Shown: positions 1 through 7,943 of the stretch, one piece after another
Numbering within the stretch: position 1 is the first letter of the stretch
Layout of the letters: each line of letters starts with the position of its first letter
Source: an uncultured Butyricicoccus sp.
GTDB lineage: Bacteria; Bacillota; Clostridia; Oscillospirales; Butyricicoccaceae
DNA length: 64,000 nt
Direction: 5' to 3'
Assembly (NCBI GenBank): GCA_934532985.1
Contig: CAKTAV010000001.1
Coordinates: 310,001-374,000, forward strand
The notes under the pieces: model-generated
Told to the model about the DNA's origin: nothing
What the model saw: only the letters and a program-made list of their open reading frames with translations
Databases searched by the model: none
Made by a program: the position numbers and the translations under genes

Positions 1-840
1 CTTTTTGTTGTCCACAACCAGCAGCGTATCTGGATCGGTCACCAGCTCATCCGGGAAATCGACGGCGCCGACGGATGTCACCAGACAGCCCGGCTTGATC
101 CACTCGCGCTCGATAAACGGGTAGTTCGTATGTCCTCCAGTCGGGGTGGACACCGCTACCGTGATAATGTCCGCATCCTTGCAGCATTCCTCAATGGAAT
201 CGCAGATGATATAGTTCTTGATATTCGGACAGGTTTCCTTGATATGCTCGATAAATCGGTCAATCGAAGCGCGTCCGCGTCCCTTGATCTTAATGGTATC
301 CACCGACGGACGCAGGGCGGCAAACGTCTCAACCTGTGTCGCCTGAATGGCGCCCGGGCCAATCGCCGCAATAATCTTGGAATCCTCCTTGGACAGCAGC
401 TTGACGCCGACGCCCGGAATCGCCGCGGTGCGGTACGAGCTGAGCAGGTTCGCCGACATATACGCAACCGGCGCACCGGTTTCCTTGTCGTTCAGCGTTA
501 CCATCAGGATGGAGCGCGGCAGCCCCTTTTCGCGGTTGTCCACGTTGGAGCCATACCACTTCACACCCGCCATATCAAACTTGCCGCCGATGTACGCCGG
601 CATCGCCATGAAGCGGCGGTCCGGACCGTTGTGCGGCATGTTTTTGAATGCCGGATGTTCCGGAAACAGAATCTGGCATCCATGCGAGTTGCCGTTTTCA
701 CCGCCCATGCGGTAATCGCCGTCATCCAGTGCCTTGACTACGTCTACCATACAGTCGGTACACGCCAATACATCGCCAACACCGGCTTCAATCATATCTT
801 TTTCACTCAAATACAGAAAGTCAACCTTTGGGTAAGCCAT
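1..840 (-). CDS. Ornithine cyclodeaminase/mu-crystallin family protein (3' end outside window)
   Basis: The reading frame runs off the left edge, so the C-terminus is missing; about 280 residues are visible. The protein begins MAYPKVDFLYLSEKDM and has the ornithine cyclodeaminase/mu-crystallin layout: an N-terminal substrate region (KWYGSNVDN, then a long NDKETGAP strand) followed by an NAD-binding Rossmann segment around IAAIGPGAIQATQVE. Members deaminate ornithine or reduce imino acids. A related member is annotated as tyramine oxidase subunit B and often lies beside a RidA gene, as here. The ATG at 840 has AAGGAG seven bases upstream; an in-frame ATG at 846 is too close to that site. It lies downstream of the oxidoreductase operon but beyond a terminator, so it probably has its own transcript. 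Substrate unknown. Confidence 0.8.
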   Translation of the reverse strand, partial: MAYPKVDFLYLSEKDMIEAGVGDVLACTDCMVDVVKALDDGDYRMGGENGNSHGCQILFPEHPAFKNMPHNGPDRRFMAMPAYIGGKFDMAGVKWYGSNVDNREKGLPRSILMVTLNDKETGAPVAYMSANLLSSYRTAAIPGVGVKLLSKEDSKIIAAIGPGAIQATQVETFAALRPSVDTIKIKGRGRASIDRFIEHIKETCPNIKNYIICDSIEECCKDADIITVAVSTPTGGHTNYPFIEREWIKPGCLVTSVGAVDFPDELVTDPDTLLVVDNKK

Positions 841-950
841 ATTCATACTCCTTTTCTCCAAGCATTCGTGCGTACTACAACTTCTCTTCCACTTTGGGGG
901 CTATTACAAAATACAAAATTCAGTAGCTTCTATTGAACAATTTACTTATC

Positions 951-1135
951 TGTTCTCAGAGTAAATCTTACAATCTTTAGCTCCCTTGTGTAAAGGGAGC
1001 TGTCAGTTGTTTCCAACAACTGACTGAGGGATTGTACGCCTATGTAAAGATTTATGCTAACCGTCAGCCGACAACCCCTCTGTCACGGCTGCGCCGTGAC
1101 ATCTCCCCTTGCACAGGGGCGATTTTGGTGTATAC
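951..1135. repeat. Interspersed structured repeat, family H (full copy)
   Basis: This fills most of the 562-base gap between 841 and 1402, where I see no gene. It starts with the shared leader GTAAATCTTAC (961-971). Three perfect hairpins follow: 979-1001 (AGCTCCCTT stem), 1004-1022 (CAGTTGTT stem, TCC loop) and 1082-1100 (GTCACGGC stem, TGC loop). The same block recurs near 15680, 53435 and 58690 and in part at 18310. Stems change between copies but stay paired. Confidence 0.8.
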
Positions 1136-1307
1136 CGTTACCTCTCTATATTCAGTGAACGCTATCTATAATTGAAAGATTTAATCTCTTCAGTCTCATA
1201 CATTCTATTTTTCTTTCTATTATCCGAACCAATCCTGCATTTTACAACGCGCCCTTTTTTCATTTCTACTTCCATTGATCCATTCTCTGCTTCTTCTGTC
1301 CACCGCC

Positions 1308-1342
1308 CCAAAGAGAAAGACCGCAGCGAATACTCGCTGCGG
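1308..1342 (-). terminator. Rho-independent terminator of the oxidoreductase operon
   Basis: On the minus strand an 8-bp perfect stem (CCGCAGCG/CGCTGCGG, 1321-1342) with a 6-base loop is followed by TCTTTCTCTTT. It lies 60 bases after the stop of the FAD oxidoreductase gene ending at 1403. Confidence 0.75.
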
Positions 1343-1402
1343 CCTCACTGCCTTAGAACATGATGAATTAAGAGAAAGAGTGGGGGGATCGTATTGATCG
1401 GG

Positions 1403-2536
1403 TTAGCCCTTCGCCTTAAAGCGGTCGTAGGTCAGGGCGCTGATGTCAATCGTGTGCGCCTCGCCCTCCAGAATCAGCTCGCTCAGTGCAATGGATACCG
1501 CCGGTGCAATGCCGAAACCGTGACCGCTGAAGCCGAAGCCGACGGTCAATCCCGGAACCTCCGGAATGTTATCGATAATCGGCAGAACATCAATACACTG
1601 ATCATAATGACCCGACCAACTGCGGACAATCTTGACGTCCTTGAGCACCGGGAAATACTTGATGATACCGCGGGCAATGGACGGGGTCGTCAGACTGTTG
1701 GTCACAAACTTATCGTTGTTAGAGGTAAACGCCTGCAAGCCGCTGTTGCCGCCGAGGACGAACGAGCCGTGCTCGGACTGATGTCCGTAGAACTCACCGC
1801 CGGCGACGCCAAGCATGATGTCAAACATCTTCGGCACAGCCTCCGTGACAATAACCTCGTTGAACTGACGCTCGACTGGGGCATCAATGCCAACCGTGTT
1901 GGCGATGCGGCGAGAGCCGTATCCGGCGCACAGCAGGATATTTTCCGCCTCATACACGCCGTCATCCGTGATAACGCGGCGGGCGCGTCCGCGCACCTTT
2001 TGCAGCTCCAGCACCGTGACGCCGGTGACAAACGTCACGCCCAGCGACAGCGCCTTGCGGTAAAAGCCCAACGTGGTCTTGAGCGGGTTGGCGTGTCCGT
2101 CCGTCGGGCACCAGCTGGCCGCGATGACCTCCTCGGACATATACGGGCACAGCTCGCGCGCCTCGTCGCCGCTGATCATCTTGACGTCCAGACCGACCTT
2201 TGTGCTCTTCGCCGTGTGGTTCTCCAGCACCTTGATGTCCTTTTCGGTCAGACCCAAGCGGAGATTTCCGCCCTGATGGTATTCCACATCCACACCCAAC
2301 TCTTCGCTCAGCGTCGGCCAGATATTCGCAACGGCATACATTGCCAGCTGTAATTCCTTCGGATCACGGGCGGACTGACGAACGCCGCCCGCATTGCGGC
2401 AGGATCCGCCGTTGCCGATTTCCTTCTGCTCCAGAACCAGCACGTCCACGCCCTTCTGCGCCAAACGGTATGCGGTGGAGCAACCCATGATGCCGCCGCC
2501 GATGATAATGACATTCGCCGTTCTCTTCTCGGTCAT
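1403..2536 (-). CDS. FAD-dependent oxidoreductase, DAO family (HcnC/sarcosine oxidase beta-like)
   Basis: 377 residues. The N-terminal dinucleotide-binding motif (VIIIGGGIMGCSTAYRLA) and the C-terminal FAD motif (GFGFSGHGFGIAPA) place it in the D-amino-acid oxidase/glycine oxidase superfamily. Such proteins are the substrate-oxidising subunit of heteromeric dehydrogenases (hydrogen cyanide synthase, opine oxidase, proline dehydrogenase complexes). The start overlaps the stop of the upstream BFD-type gene by four bases (ATGA, 2533-2536), so translation is probably coupled. In context it would oxidise an amino acid or related amine and pass electrons through the neighbouring iron-sulfur subunits. 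Substrate cannot be read from sequence. Confidence 0.9.
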   Translation of the reverse strand: MTEKRTANVIIIGGGIMGCSTAYRLAQKGVDVLVLEQKEIGNGGSCRNAGGVRQSARDPKELQLAMYAVANIWPTLSEELGVDVEYHQGGNLRLGLTEKDIKVLENHTAKSTKVGLDVKMISGDEARELCPYMSEEVIAASWCPTDGHANPLKTTLGFYRKALSLGVTFVTGVTVLELQKVRGRARRVITDDGVYEAENILLCAGYGSRRIANTVGIDAPVERQFNEVIVTEAVPKMFDIMLGVAGGEFYGHQSEHGSFVLGGNSGLQAFTSNNDKFVTNSLTTPSIARGIIKYFPVLKDVKIVRSWSGHYDQCIDVLPIIDNIPEVPGLTVGFGFSGHGFGIAPAVSIALSELILEGEAHTIDISALTYDRFKAKG

Positions 2537-2874
2537 CCGTCATCCTCCTCCTTTACATTGGTAATGTTGTTGCTGAAGATTGCAATCTCCACCGGACGTA
2601 CCGGTGCTCGACCCTGAATCAGACCCAGCTCCGTCGGCGAGGTACCCAGCTCACGCGCAATAATATTCTGTACCAGACGCTGACAGGTCTGACCCTGACA
2701 CAGACCCATGCCGGAACGCAGCCAACGCTTTACCTCATTGATGGTACGCATTCCATCGTGAACTGCCAGCCGAATTTCTCCCTTTGTGATTTCCTCACAG
2801 CGGCAGATAATCATGTCATCATCCGGCTGCGGTACAAATGTGGTTTCGGCGCACGTTCTAATCATTTTGCTCAT
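2533..2874 (-). CDS. BFD-like [2Fe-2S]-binding protein
   Basis: 113 residues. Four cysteines in the bacterioferritin-associated-ferredoxin pattern, ICRCEE and, about 35 residues later, GLCQGQTC, are the expected [2Fe-2S] ligands. In the HcnABC/opine oxidase family this module is often fused to the B subunit; here it is a separate gene between the two flavoprotein genes. It probably mediates electron transfer or assembly within the complex. It overlaps the downstream flavoprotein gene by four bases and follows the upstream one by 14 bases, which supports one operon. Confidence 0.88.
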   Translation of the reverse strand: MSKMIRTCAETTFVPQPDDDMIICRCEEITKGEIRLAVHDGMRTINEVKRWLRSGMGLCQGQTCQRLVQNIIARELGTSPTELGLIQGRAPVRPVEIAIFSNNITNVKEEDDG

Positions 2875-2888
2875 CGCTTTCGCCCCCT

Positions 2889-4469
2889 TTATGCTCGGAA
2901 GAAGCGTGCCTGATGGACGTGCTCCACCGGTACCTTCATCGTAAGAATCACGGTCTTATCCATAACCGGCGCGGTGCGTACCGAGACGACCTCTGCCTCA
3001 CATACCGGCTTGCCGTCACGGCCCAGCGCGGTTCCCTTTGCTCCGACCTCCGGCAGCGGGAGGAACTCATACGGCAGACCGACCGTCGCATATCCCGGTT
3101 CGTATTCTTCGTCAATCAGGAATATCGCCTGGCCGGAGCAGCTGGCAACACACATGCCGCAGCCGGTGCACTTCTTCTCCCCGTCAATGACCGGAAGCTT
3201 GACGATATCTGCGCCGACCTTGATACAGCCAAACTTGCAGGCATCCTGACACGGGTTACACGGAATGTTCTGCGTACATTCAATGACCGGATGCACACCG
3301 TGTGCCGTATTCATCGCCGCCGGGAACGCCTTGATCTCATCATCGGCGACAAATCCGCGTCGCAGCAGGCTGGCGGAGAGCGGGTATCCCTCATCGGTTT
3401 CCTTTAAATCAGTACGACCCTTGTTGGCGGGAGAGAACATGCCCTGACGCAGCTGACCGAGCGCCGCCTGACACTCGTTATACCGAGCTTCAAACTCTTC
3501 CTCGCTCAGATATCCGCTGGTCATGCAGACATGCAGCGCTACACTTCGTCCCTGAATCATCGCCGAGCTGGCCTCTTCAATACCGGCAACGTCACCGGCG
3601 CAGTAGATACCTTCTACCGAGGACTCGCCATAGGCGTTCAGCAGCGCGACGTTGCCGCCCTTCTTCGGAACCAATGCCATATCACAGGTGGCGTTGCTGG
3701 CCAGCTGGCTCATCGGGGACAGACCGACTGCAATACAAATCGTATCGACATCCAGCTCCTTCTCCGTGCCCGGAATCGGCTGGAAGTGAGAATCAACCTC
3801 TGCGATGACCGCGCTGGTCACATGATCGCCGCCCTTGGCCTCGATAACGGTGTGGGACATCAGGAACGGTACGCCCGTGCGCGCTACCTTTGCGGCGTGG
3901 ACACCGTAGCCGCCGACACGCGGTGCTGCATCAATAATTGCCGCAACCTCACACCCTGCCTGCAGCAGCTGGAACGAAACAACCAGACCGACGTTGCCGG
4001 AGCCGACCATCAGCACACGGCTGCCCGGCTGTACACCCTGCAGATTCATCATCGCCTGTGCCGCACCGGCGCCAATGACGCCCGGCGTATCCCAGCCCTT
4101 GAACGGAACCATGTTCTCCGCCGCGCCGGTGGCAATGATGATCTTATCGGCCTTGTAATGATCGACTTCCTTGTTGTGCTTGACGGTAATTTCCTTGTTT
4201 TCGTAGATACCCATAACCGTGGAGTTCAGCTCAACCTTTACGCCAACTTCCTCGGCCTCCTTCAGCAGATCCTCGCCGATGCGGAAGCCGCGTTCCTTAG
4301 CATGATGCTCCTTGGAGCCGAAGAACTTATGAATCTGCTTAAAGAGCTGTCCGCCCGGTCGTGCGTTCTCATCGAATACGACGACGTCCATTCCGTGCTT
4401 TGCCGCTTCAATGGCTGCCGACAGACCCGCCGGTCCCGCACCAATGACAATCAGTTCATGACGCTTCAT
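2889..4469 (-). CDS. FAD/NAD(P) oxidoreductase with C-terminal ferredoxin domain (HcnB-like)
   Basis: 526 residues. Residues about 1-35 carry the FAD motif VIGAGPAGLSAAIEAAK; a second nucleotide-binding site (LMVGSGNVGLVVS) lies near 160; GIYCAGDVAG is the C-terminal FAD contact. Beyond residue 400 there are two cysteine clusters, CNPCQDACKFGC and CTGCGMCVASC, typical of two [4Fe-4S] centres. It is therefore a pyridine-nucleotide-disulfide-type flavoprotein fused to a ferredoxin domain, the likely electron-collecting subunit. ATG 4469 is chosen because it overlaps the upstream stop (ATGA, 4466-4469) and follows GGAGGCGGAG; a longer in-frame ATG at 4487 is less likely. Confidence 0.9.
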   Translation of the reverse strand: MKRHELIVIGAGPAGLSAAIEAAKHGMDVVVFDENARPGGQLFKQIHKFFGSKEHHAKERGFRIGEDLLKEAEEVGVKVELNSTVMGIYENKEITVKHNKEVDHYKADKIIIATGAAENMVPFKGWDTPGVIGAGAAQAMMNLQGVQPGSRVLMVGSGNVGLVVSFQLLQAGCEVAAIIDAAPRVGGYGVHAAKVARTGVPFLMSHTVIEAKGGDHVTSAVIAEVDSHFQPIPGTEKELDVDTICIAVGLSPMSQLASNATCDMALVPKKGGNVALLNAYGESSVEGIYCAGDVAGIEEASSAMIQGRSVALHVCMTSGYLSEEEFEARYNECQAALGQLRQGMFSPANKGRTDLKETDEGYPLSASLLRRGFVADDEIKAFPAAMNTAHGVHPVIECTQNIPCNPCQDACKFGCIKVGADIVKLPVIDGEKKCTGCGMCVASCSGQAIFLIDEEYEPGYATVGLPYEFLPLPEVGAKGTALGRDGKPVCEAEVVSVRTAPVMDKTVILTMKVPVEHVHQARFFRA

Positions 4470-4795
4470 GTGTTCTCCGCCTCCCATTCTTCCTTGGTCA
4501 CTACGCCGTACTGCGTCTGTACCGTCATGCCTTCCTCCAGCGGAGTGATGCAGGTACGGACATTCGGCTCTCCATTGACAATCATTACGCAGTCTGTACA
4601 GCGGCCGATGGCACAGAAGATGCCGCGCGGCTTGTGCTGCTTGGCAGTATAACGGTGAACCATCACGCCGGCCGCCTTGAGTGCCGCTGCGATGGATTCT
4701 CCCTCACAGCCTACCATATCCTTTCCGTCAAACTGGAAGTGGACTTCCCGTCCCTTGTTGTACTCGGAAAGAATCGGATGTTCCTTAATTCGCAT
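4466..4795 (-). CDS. Plant-type [2Fe-2S] protein, HcnA-like subunit
   Basis: About 109 residues. The cysteine series FCAIGRCTDC followed by VRTC is the [2Fe-2S] ligand pattern of the Fer2_4 family. These form the small subunit of hydrogen-cyanide-synthase/sarcosine-oxidase-type dehydrogenases. It lies first among the four oxidoreductase genes and is translationally coupled to the flavoprotein downstream. ATG 4795 sits eight bases after AAAGGG; an in-frame GTG at 4804 is possible but overlaps that site. Confidence 0.88.
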   Translation of the reverse strand: MRIKEHPILSEYNKGREVHFQFDGKDMVGCEGESIAAALKAAGVMVHRYTAKQHKPRGIFCAIGRCTDCVMIVNGEPNVRTCITPLEEGMTVQTQYGVVTKEEWEAENT

Positions 4796-4978
4796 CGATG
4801 TCACCCTTTCTCAAAAAAATGCAAAAAAATAAGACAGTGGAATCATGTTCCATCTGCCCCAATGCAGTTTCCATATTTCATGCACCGAGATGCATGATGT
4901 TTCTTTTTTCATGTAACTGAAATAATTCGTTGTTCCCTCACTCTACTCTTTCGGAAGAGGCGATCTACTTATTTCATA

Positions 4979-5377
4979 TTAGTGAAGTCCTACAATTGCC
5001 TGAACTTCGATCTCCACCATCTGCGACGGACGGTTCAGCTGCTTAATTCCCAGCCACGTGCACGCCGGACGAGACTCCTTAAAGAACTCGGAATACGCCT
5101 TGGTGATGTTTCCATTCTCACCGGCATCCGTCGTATAGATATTTACCTTGACGACTTCTTCCTTTTTTACGCCATTTTCCTCCAAAAGAGAAACAATTTT
5201 TGTGAAAATGTACTTCGCCTGCTCATAGGCATCGCCTTCACCGTACACCGTTCCCTCTGGGGTAACCGCTGTGGTACCGGAGACATAGACGAACGGACCG
5301 GCCTTGACAATACGGGAATAGCCTGCAACATCCTCGAAGGCTGCACCGCCGTGAATATTGGTTCTTGAAAAATCCAT
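4979..5377 (-). CDS. RidA/YjgF family enamine/imine deaminase
   Basis: 132 residues, the usual family length. FVYVSGTTAVTPEG and the C-terminal ESRPACTWLGIKQL...VEIEVQAIVG match RidA, including the arginine that binds the substrate carboxylate. RidA proteins hydrolyse reactive enamine/imine intermediates released by amino-acid oxidation or PLP chemistry. This fits its place as first gene of an operon encoding an amino-acid-oxidising flavoprotein complex. About 180 bases separate it from the next gene. It faces the XRE-cupin regulator across a 253-base promoter region. Confidence 0.92.
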   Translation of the reverse strand: MDFSRTNIHGGAAFEDVAGYSRIVKAGPFVYVSGTTAVTPEGTVYGEGDAYEQAKYIFTKIVSLLEENGVKKEEVVKVNIYTTDAGENGNITKAYSEFFKESRPACTWLGIKQLNRPSQMVEIEVQAIVGLH

Positions 5378-5459
5378 CTGGTATTTCCCCTTTCCGTTTT
5401 ACCAACGTGAAATTATGGTTCTATATTAGCATACTTTCCGTAGAAGTCAATACGTTTTT

Positions 5460-5521
5460 TTTCATTTTTATGAAACATTCATCATTTCTGTCGCATTTCA
5501 TATCTTTTCATTTTTATGAAA
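5460..5521. promoter_or_regulatory. Twin 16-bp palindromes in the ridA-regulator divergent promoter region
   Basis: The identical perfect palindrome TTTCATTTTTATGAAA occurs at 5460-5475 and 5506-5521, 46 bases apart. A related half-conserved copy (TTTCATTTCAGGAAA) lies at 5548-5562. The sites lie between the ridA start (5377) and the regulator start (5631). I infer that they are operators for the divergent XRE-cupin protein. Confidence 0.7.
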
Positions 5522-5570
5522 TCGTTTTTTGTCTATTTTGATCGTAATTTCATTTCAGGAAAATCAGCAT

Positions 5571-5599
5571 TTGACTTTTTCCGGCGCAGCGTGTACCAT
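5571..5599 (+). promoter_or_regulatory. Sigma-A promoter of the XRE-cupin gene
   Basis: TTGACT (5571-5576) and TACCAT (5594-5599) are 17 bases apart, about 30 bases upstream of the ATG at 5631. The third partial palindrome lies just upstream of the -35. Confidence 0.55.
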
Positions 5600-5630
5600 A
5601 ATAGTGTTATCTTTCCGAAGGAGGCAAAGT

Positions 5631-6206
5631 ATGCAACCCCAAATTGACTTAGGCGCTCGAATTCGTTCCCTGCGCAAGGAGCGCGGCGTTACCCTCTCCG
5701 TCATGGCGGAAACCACCGGGCTCTCCTTGGGCTATCTCAGCAAACTGGAAAACGACCTGACCAGTCCCACCATCGCACACCTGCACAAAATCTGTGAGGC
5801 GCTGGGGCTGACCATTAACGATATTCTTCTAGATGAGCCGGAAGAGAAAAGCGTCACCGTCGTGCGCACCGAGGACCGCACCCCCCTGTTTCAGCAGGGA
5901 GACGGCCTGCAATTCCACTCCCTAACCAAGGGACACACCATCTTACAGGGCACCGCGATGACCATCTCCAGCGATGAGCTGTATTCCTCCGAGCCGCATA
6001 CCCATGACGAGCTGGGTATCGTCGCGTCCGGCGTGCTGGAAATCCTGATTGACGAGCAAACCTATCGTCTGTTTCCCGGCGATACGATCTATATCCGCGC
6101 CGGTACCATGCACAGCTGCCGCCGTGCCACACCGGAGACCTGCATCAGTTATTGGATCAAGACGGCGTCGTCCATCAATACACCGACGCACCGAACCGAA
6201 CTCTAA
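5631..6206 (+). CDS. XRE-family regulator with C-terminal cupin domain
   Basis: 191 residues. A helix-turn-helix fills roughly residues 8-62 (IRSLRKERGVTLSVMAETTG, then LSKLENDLTSPT). A single-domain cupin follows (about 110-180), with EPHTHDELGIVASG carrying the metal-binding His/Glu residues and FPGDTIYIRAGTMHSCR closing the barrel. This is the PuuR-like architecture that senses small ligands of amine or amino-acid catabolism. The start has AGGAGG seven bases upstream; a longer in-frame start at 5529 lies inside the promoter. Divergence from the RidA/oxidoreductase operon points to local control. Confidence 0.88.
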   Translation: MQPQIDLGARIRSLRKERGVTLSVMAETTGLSLGYLSKLENDLTSPTIAHLHKICEALGLTINDILLDEPEEKSVTVVRTEDRTPLFQQGDGLQFHSLTKGHTILQGTAMTISSDELYSSEPHTHDELGIVASGVLEILIDEQTYRLFPGDTIYIRAGTMHSCRRATPETCISYWIKTASSINTPTHRTEL

Positions 6207-6224
6207 TTGTCGTCCCGATGCCAT

Positions 6225-6280
6225 AAAATCCCCATTTTGCTGCCCTTAGTTGGCCGCAAAATGGGGATTTTCGCTTTTTT
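6225..6280 (+). terminator. Terminator of the XRE-cupin gene
   Basis: A 16-base perfect inverted repeat (AAAATCCCCATTTTGC at 6225-6240, partner at 6256-6271) is followed by CGCTTTTTT. The flanking A/T runs also allow it to act on the converging DUF134 transcript. Confidence 0.85.
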
Positions 6281-6310
6281 CTCCGTAGTTGGAGGAAATG
6301 TCATAACTTC

Positions 6311-7075
6311 TTATGCATGATTACCGCATCCATGCTCTCCGCAGGTATGGCCCTCACCGTGGTCATGGTGCTGGCACATCGTGTTCGGGTCATACTCCAG
6401 CGTGTTTTCCAGCAACGCCTTCACCTGCTCGTCTGCATTGCCGGAGGCGCCCGGATATAGCTGAATACCCGCCTGCGCCAGCGCGTTGCGCGCGCCGCCG
6501 CCGATGCCGCCGCAAATCAGCACATCCACGCCGCCGCCAAACAAGAATCCCGCCAGTGCGCCGTGTCCCTGTCCGTTGGTGTCCACAATCAGTGACTTCA
6601 CAATTTTGCCGTCCTCGACATCATATACCTTGAACTGCTGGGTATGTCCAAAATGCTGGAATACCTCTCCGTTTTCATACGTTACCGCGATTCTCATTGT
6701 ACGCTCTCCTTTCGGCGTCATCGCCGTTGGGGCAATCTGGTTATCTGCCCGCATGCAGTCAGCCTTATGGCAGCAGCTCGCTCGTCCGTCACACAGCCGG
6801 TATTGTCCGCCCGCAATGCGCAGCGGCTTGCCGTTTACAATACTGTCCGCCAGCTTGCCGCGCGCCGACTCGTAAATACCGGTCACTGTTGTTCGGGCAA
6901 TATCCATCTGCTTGGCGCACTGCTCCTGCGTCATTCGCTCCAGGTCCATCAATCGGATAACCTCGTATTCGTCCACCGTTAGCTGTACGGTGTCGCTGTC
7001 CGACGCACCCTCCGGGCGAAAGCTGTTGTATTCCGGTTCCATACAGATTCTTCTGCACCGTCTCGGTCTTGCCAT
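6311..7075 (-). CDS. DUF134 DNA-binding protein fused to NifX/NifB-type Fe-Mo-cofactor-binding domain
   Basis: 254 residues. Residues 1-105 are a DUF134 domain: MARPRRCRRICMEP start, then a sigma-70-like helix-turn-helix (LTVDEYEVIRLMDLE...QCAKQMDIARTTVTGIYESAR). After a cysteine-containing linker (CDGRASCCHKADC), residues from about 126 (MRIAVTYENGEVFQHFGHT) form a NifX/NafY-type dinitrogenase cofactor-binding domain, ending in a His/Cys-rich tail (CQHHDHGEGHTCGEHGCGNH). In many clostridia the two are separate genes; here one frame spans both. No nif genes are visible. It may be a metal- or cluster-responsive regulator. ATG 7075 has AAGGAAGGGA upstream. Confidence 0.85.
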   Translation of the reverse strand: MARPRRCRRICMEPEYNSFRPEGASDSDTVQLTVDEYEVIRLMDLERMTQEQCAKQMDIARTTVTGIYESARGKLADSIVNGKPLRIAGGQYRLCDGRASCCHKADCMRADNQIAPTAMTPKGERTMRIAVTYENGEVFQHFGHTQQFKVYDVEDGKIVKSLIVDTNGQGHGALAGFLFGGGVDVLICGGIGGGARNALAQAGIQLYPGASGNADEQVKALLENTLEYDPNTMCQHHDHGEGHTCGEHGCGNHA

Positions 7076-7098
7076 GAATGTCCCTTCCTTATCGTTTA

Positions 7099-7144
7099 TG
7101 ACATATGTCAATAATAAAATACCATATCGGTCCTTTTCTGTCAA
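7099..7144 (-). promoter_or_regulatory. Promoter and 12-bp palindrome upstream of the DUF134 fusion
   Basis: TTGACA (7144-7139) and TATTTT (7121-7116) are 17 bases apart. Just after the -10, near the expected start point, is the perfect palindrome TGACATATGTCA (7099-7110). I infer an autoregulatory operator for the DUF134 domain. Confidence 0.6.
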
Positions 7145-7148
7145 TAGA

Positions 7149-7173
7149 AAAACCCGCATTTTTTGCGGGTTTT
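7149..7173 (-). terminator. Terminator after the small membrane protein gene
   Basis: Perfect 9-bp stem AAAACCCGC/GCGGGTTTT with a 7-base T-rich loop; on the minus strand it is followed by TTTTTCTATT. It closes the minus-strand run that includes rlmH and the small membrane gene. Confidence 0.8.
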
Positions 7174-7201
7174 AGGCTTTTGTTTCATTGCGCCGTCCCC
7201 C

Positions 7202-7417
7202 TCAAAACGGAAACAGCACCCGTCCGGCCAGCCCGATCACGCTCTTTCCCACCGGAATGAGCAAAATCGTGCAGCACAGCAGCAGTCCCACGACAAACAG
7301 CACCGCCGCCAGCGGAATCCCGATACAAAGCACATACGCCAGCTTGAGTACAATCGCCGTGAACTGATAGCACAGCCAGAAAAACAAACACAGACAAATC
7401 AGACTCAATATAATCAT
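7202..7417 (-). CDS. Small membrane protein, unknown function
   Basis: 71 residues, almost wholly hydrophobic: LSLICLCLFFWLCYQF, then YVLCIGIPLAAVLFVVGLLLC and a short tail GKSVIGLAGRVLFPF. Two membrane helices are likely. GGGGGATTGGT precedes the ATG. A slightly longer frame on the same strand (7185-7430) gives a non-hydrophobic, Gly/Ala-rich peptide and is probably a shadow. It lies between rlmH and a terminator. I do not recognise the family. Confidence 0.55.
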   Translation of the reverse strand: MIILSLICLCLFFWLCYQFTAIVLKLAYVLCIGIPLAAVLFVVGLLLCCTILLIPVGKSVIGLAGRVLFPF

Positions 7418-7460
7418 ACCAATCCCCCATCCTTTTTGTCTAATACAGGAATATTCCTAC

Positions 7461-7943
7461 TTATTTATGATATTTTCCGCCGGAGGCAATGTTCAGCGCC
7501 CGATAGAGCTGCTCCAGCACCATAACGCGCGCGAGATGATGCGGGAACGTCATCGGCGACATGGACAGCCGCAGCGCCGCCTGCCGCTTGAGCTGCTCAT
7601 CCAGCCCGCACGAACCGCCGATCAGCACACAGATCTGCGACACGCCGCTGTTCATGCGGGCGGTCAGCACATCGGCAAATGCCTCGCTCGACATCGGCTT
7701 GCCCTCGATGCACATCGCAATCACCATCGCGCCGGACGGAATTTTCGCGGTAATCGCCGCCGCTTCCTTTTGCAGCGCCGCCGCTATCTCCGCTTGTGAT
7801 GGCTTTTCCGGCAGACGCTGTTCCGTCAGCTCCAAAATCTCCAGCTTGCAGTAGCCCTTGAGCCGCTTTTCGTATTCGGCGCATGCCTGCCGATAAAACG
7901 CTTCCTTGAGCTTTCCCACACAAATCAGGCGAACAGACAGCAT
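7461..7943 (-). CDS. rlmH: 23S rRNA (pseudouridine-1915 N3) methyltransferase RlmH
   Basis: 160 residues, the usual length. The SPOUT-fold signature is clear: LIGGSCGLDE (SAM-binding knot) and the C-terminal RLSMSPMTFPHHLARVM...EQLYRALNIASGGKYHK. It methylates pseudouridine 1915 in helix 69 of 23S rRNA. The start overlaps the end of the WalJ-type hydrolase gene by 19 bases, so the two are cotranscribed. The walJ-rlmH pairing is typical of the Firmicute wal locus. Confidence 0.97.
   Translation of the reverse strand: MLSVRLICVGKLKEAFYRQACAEYEKRLKGYCKLEILELTEQRLPEKPSQAEIAAALQKEAAAITAKIPSGAMVIAMCIEGKPMSSEAFADVLTARMNSGVSQICVLIGGSCGLDEQLKRQAALRLSMSPMTFPHHLARVMVLEQLYRALNIASGGKYHK

Noticed and set aside
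7185..7430. 81-residue frame overlapping the small membrane protein
   Set aside because: It has no hydrophobic or domain signal, whereas the 7202-7417 frame gives clear membrane helices and follows a better ribosome site.
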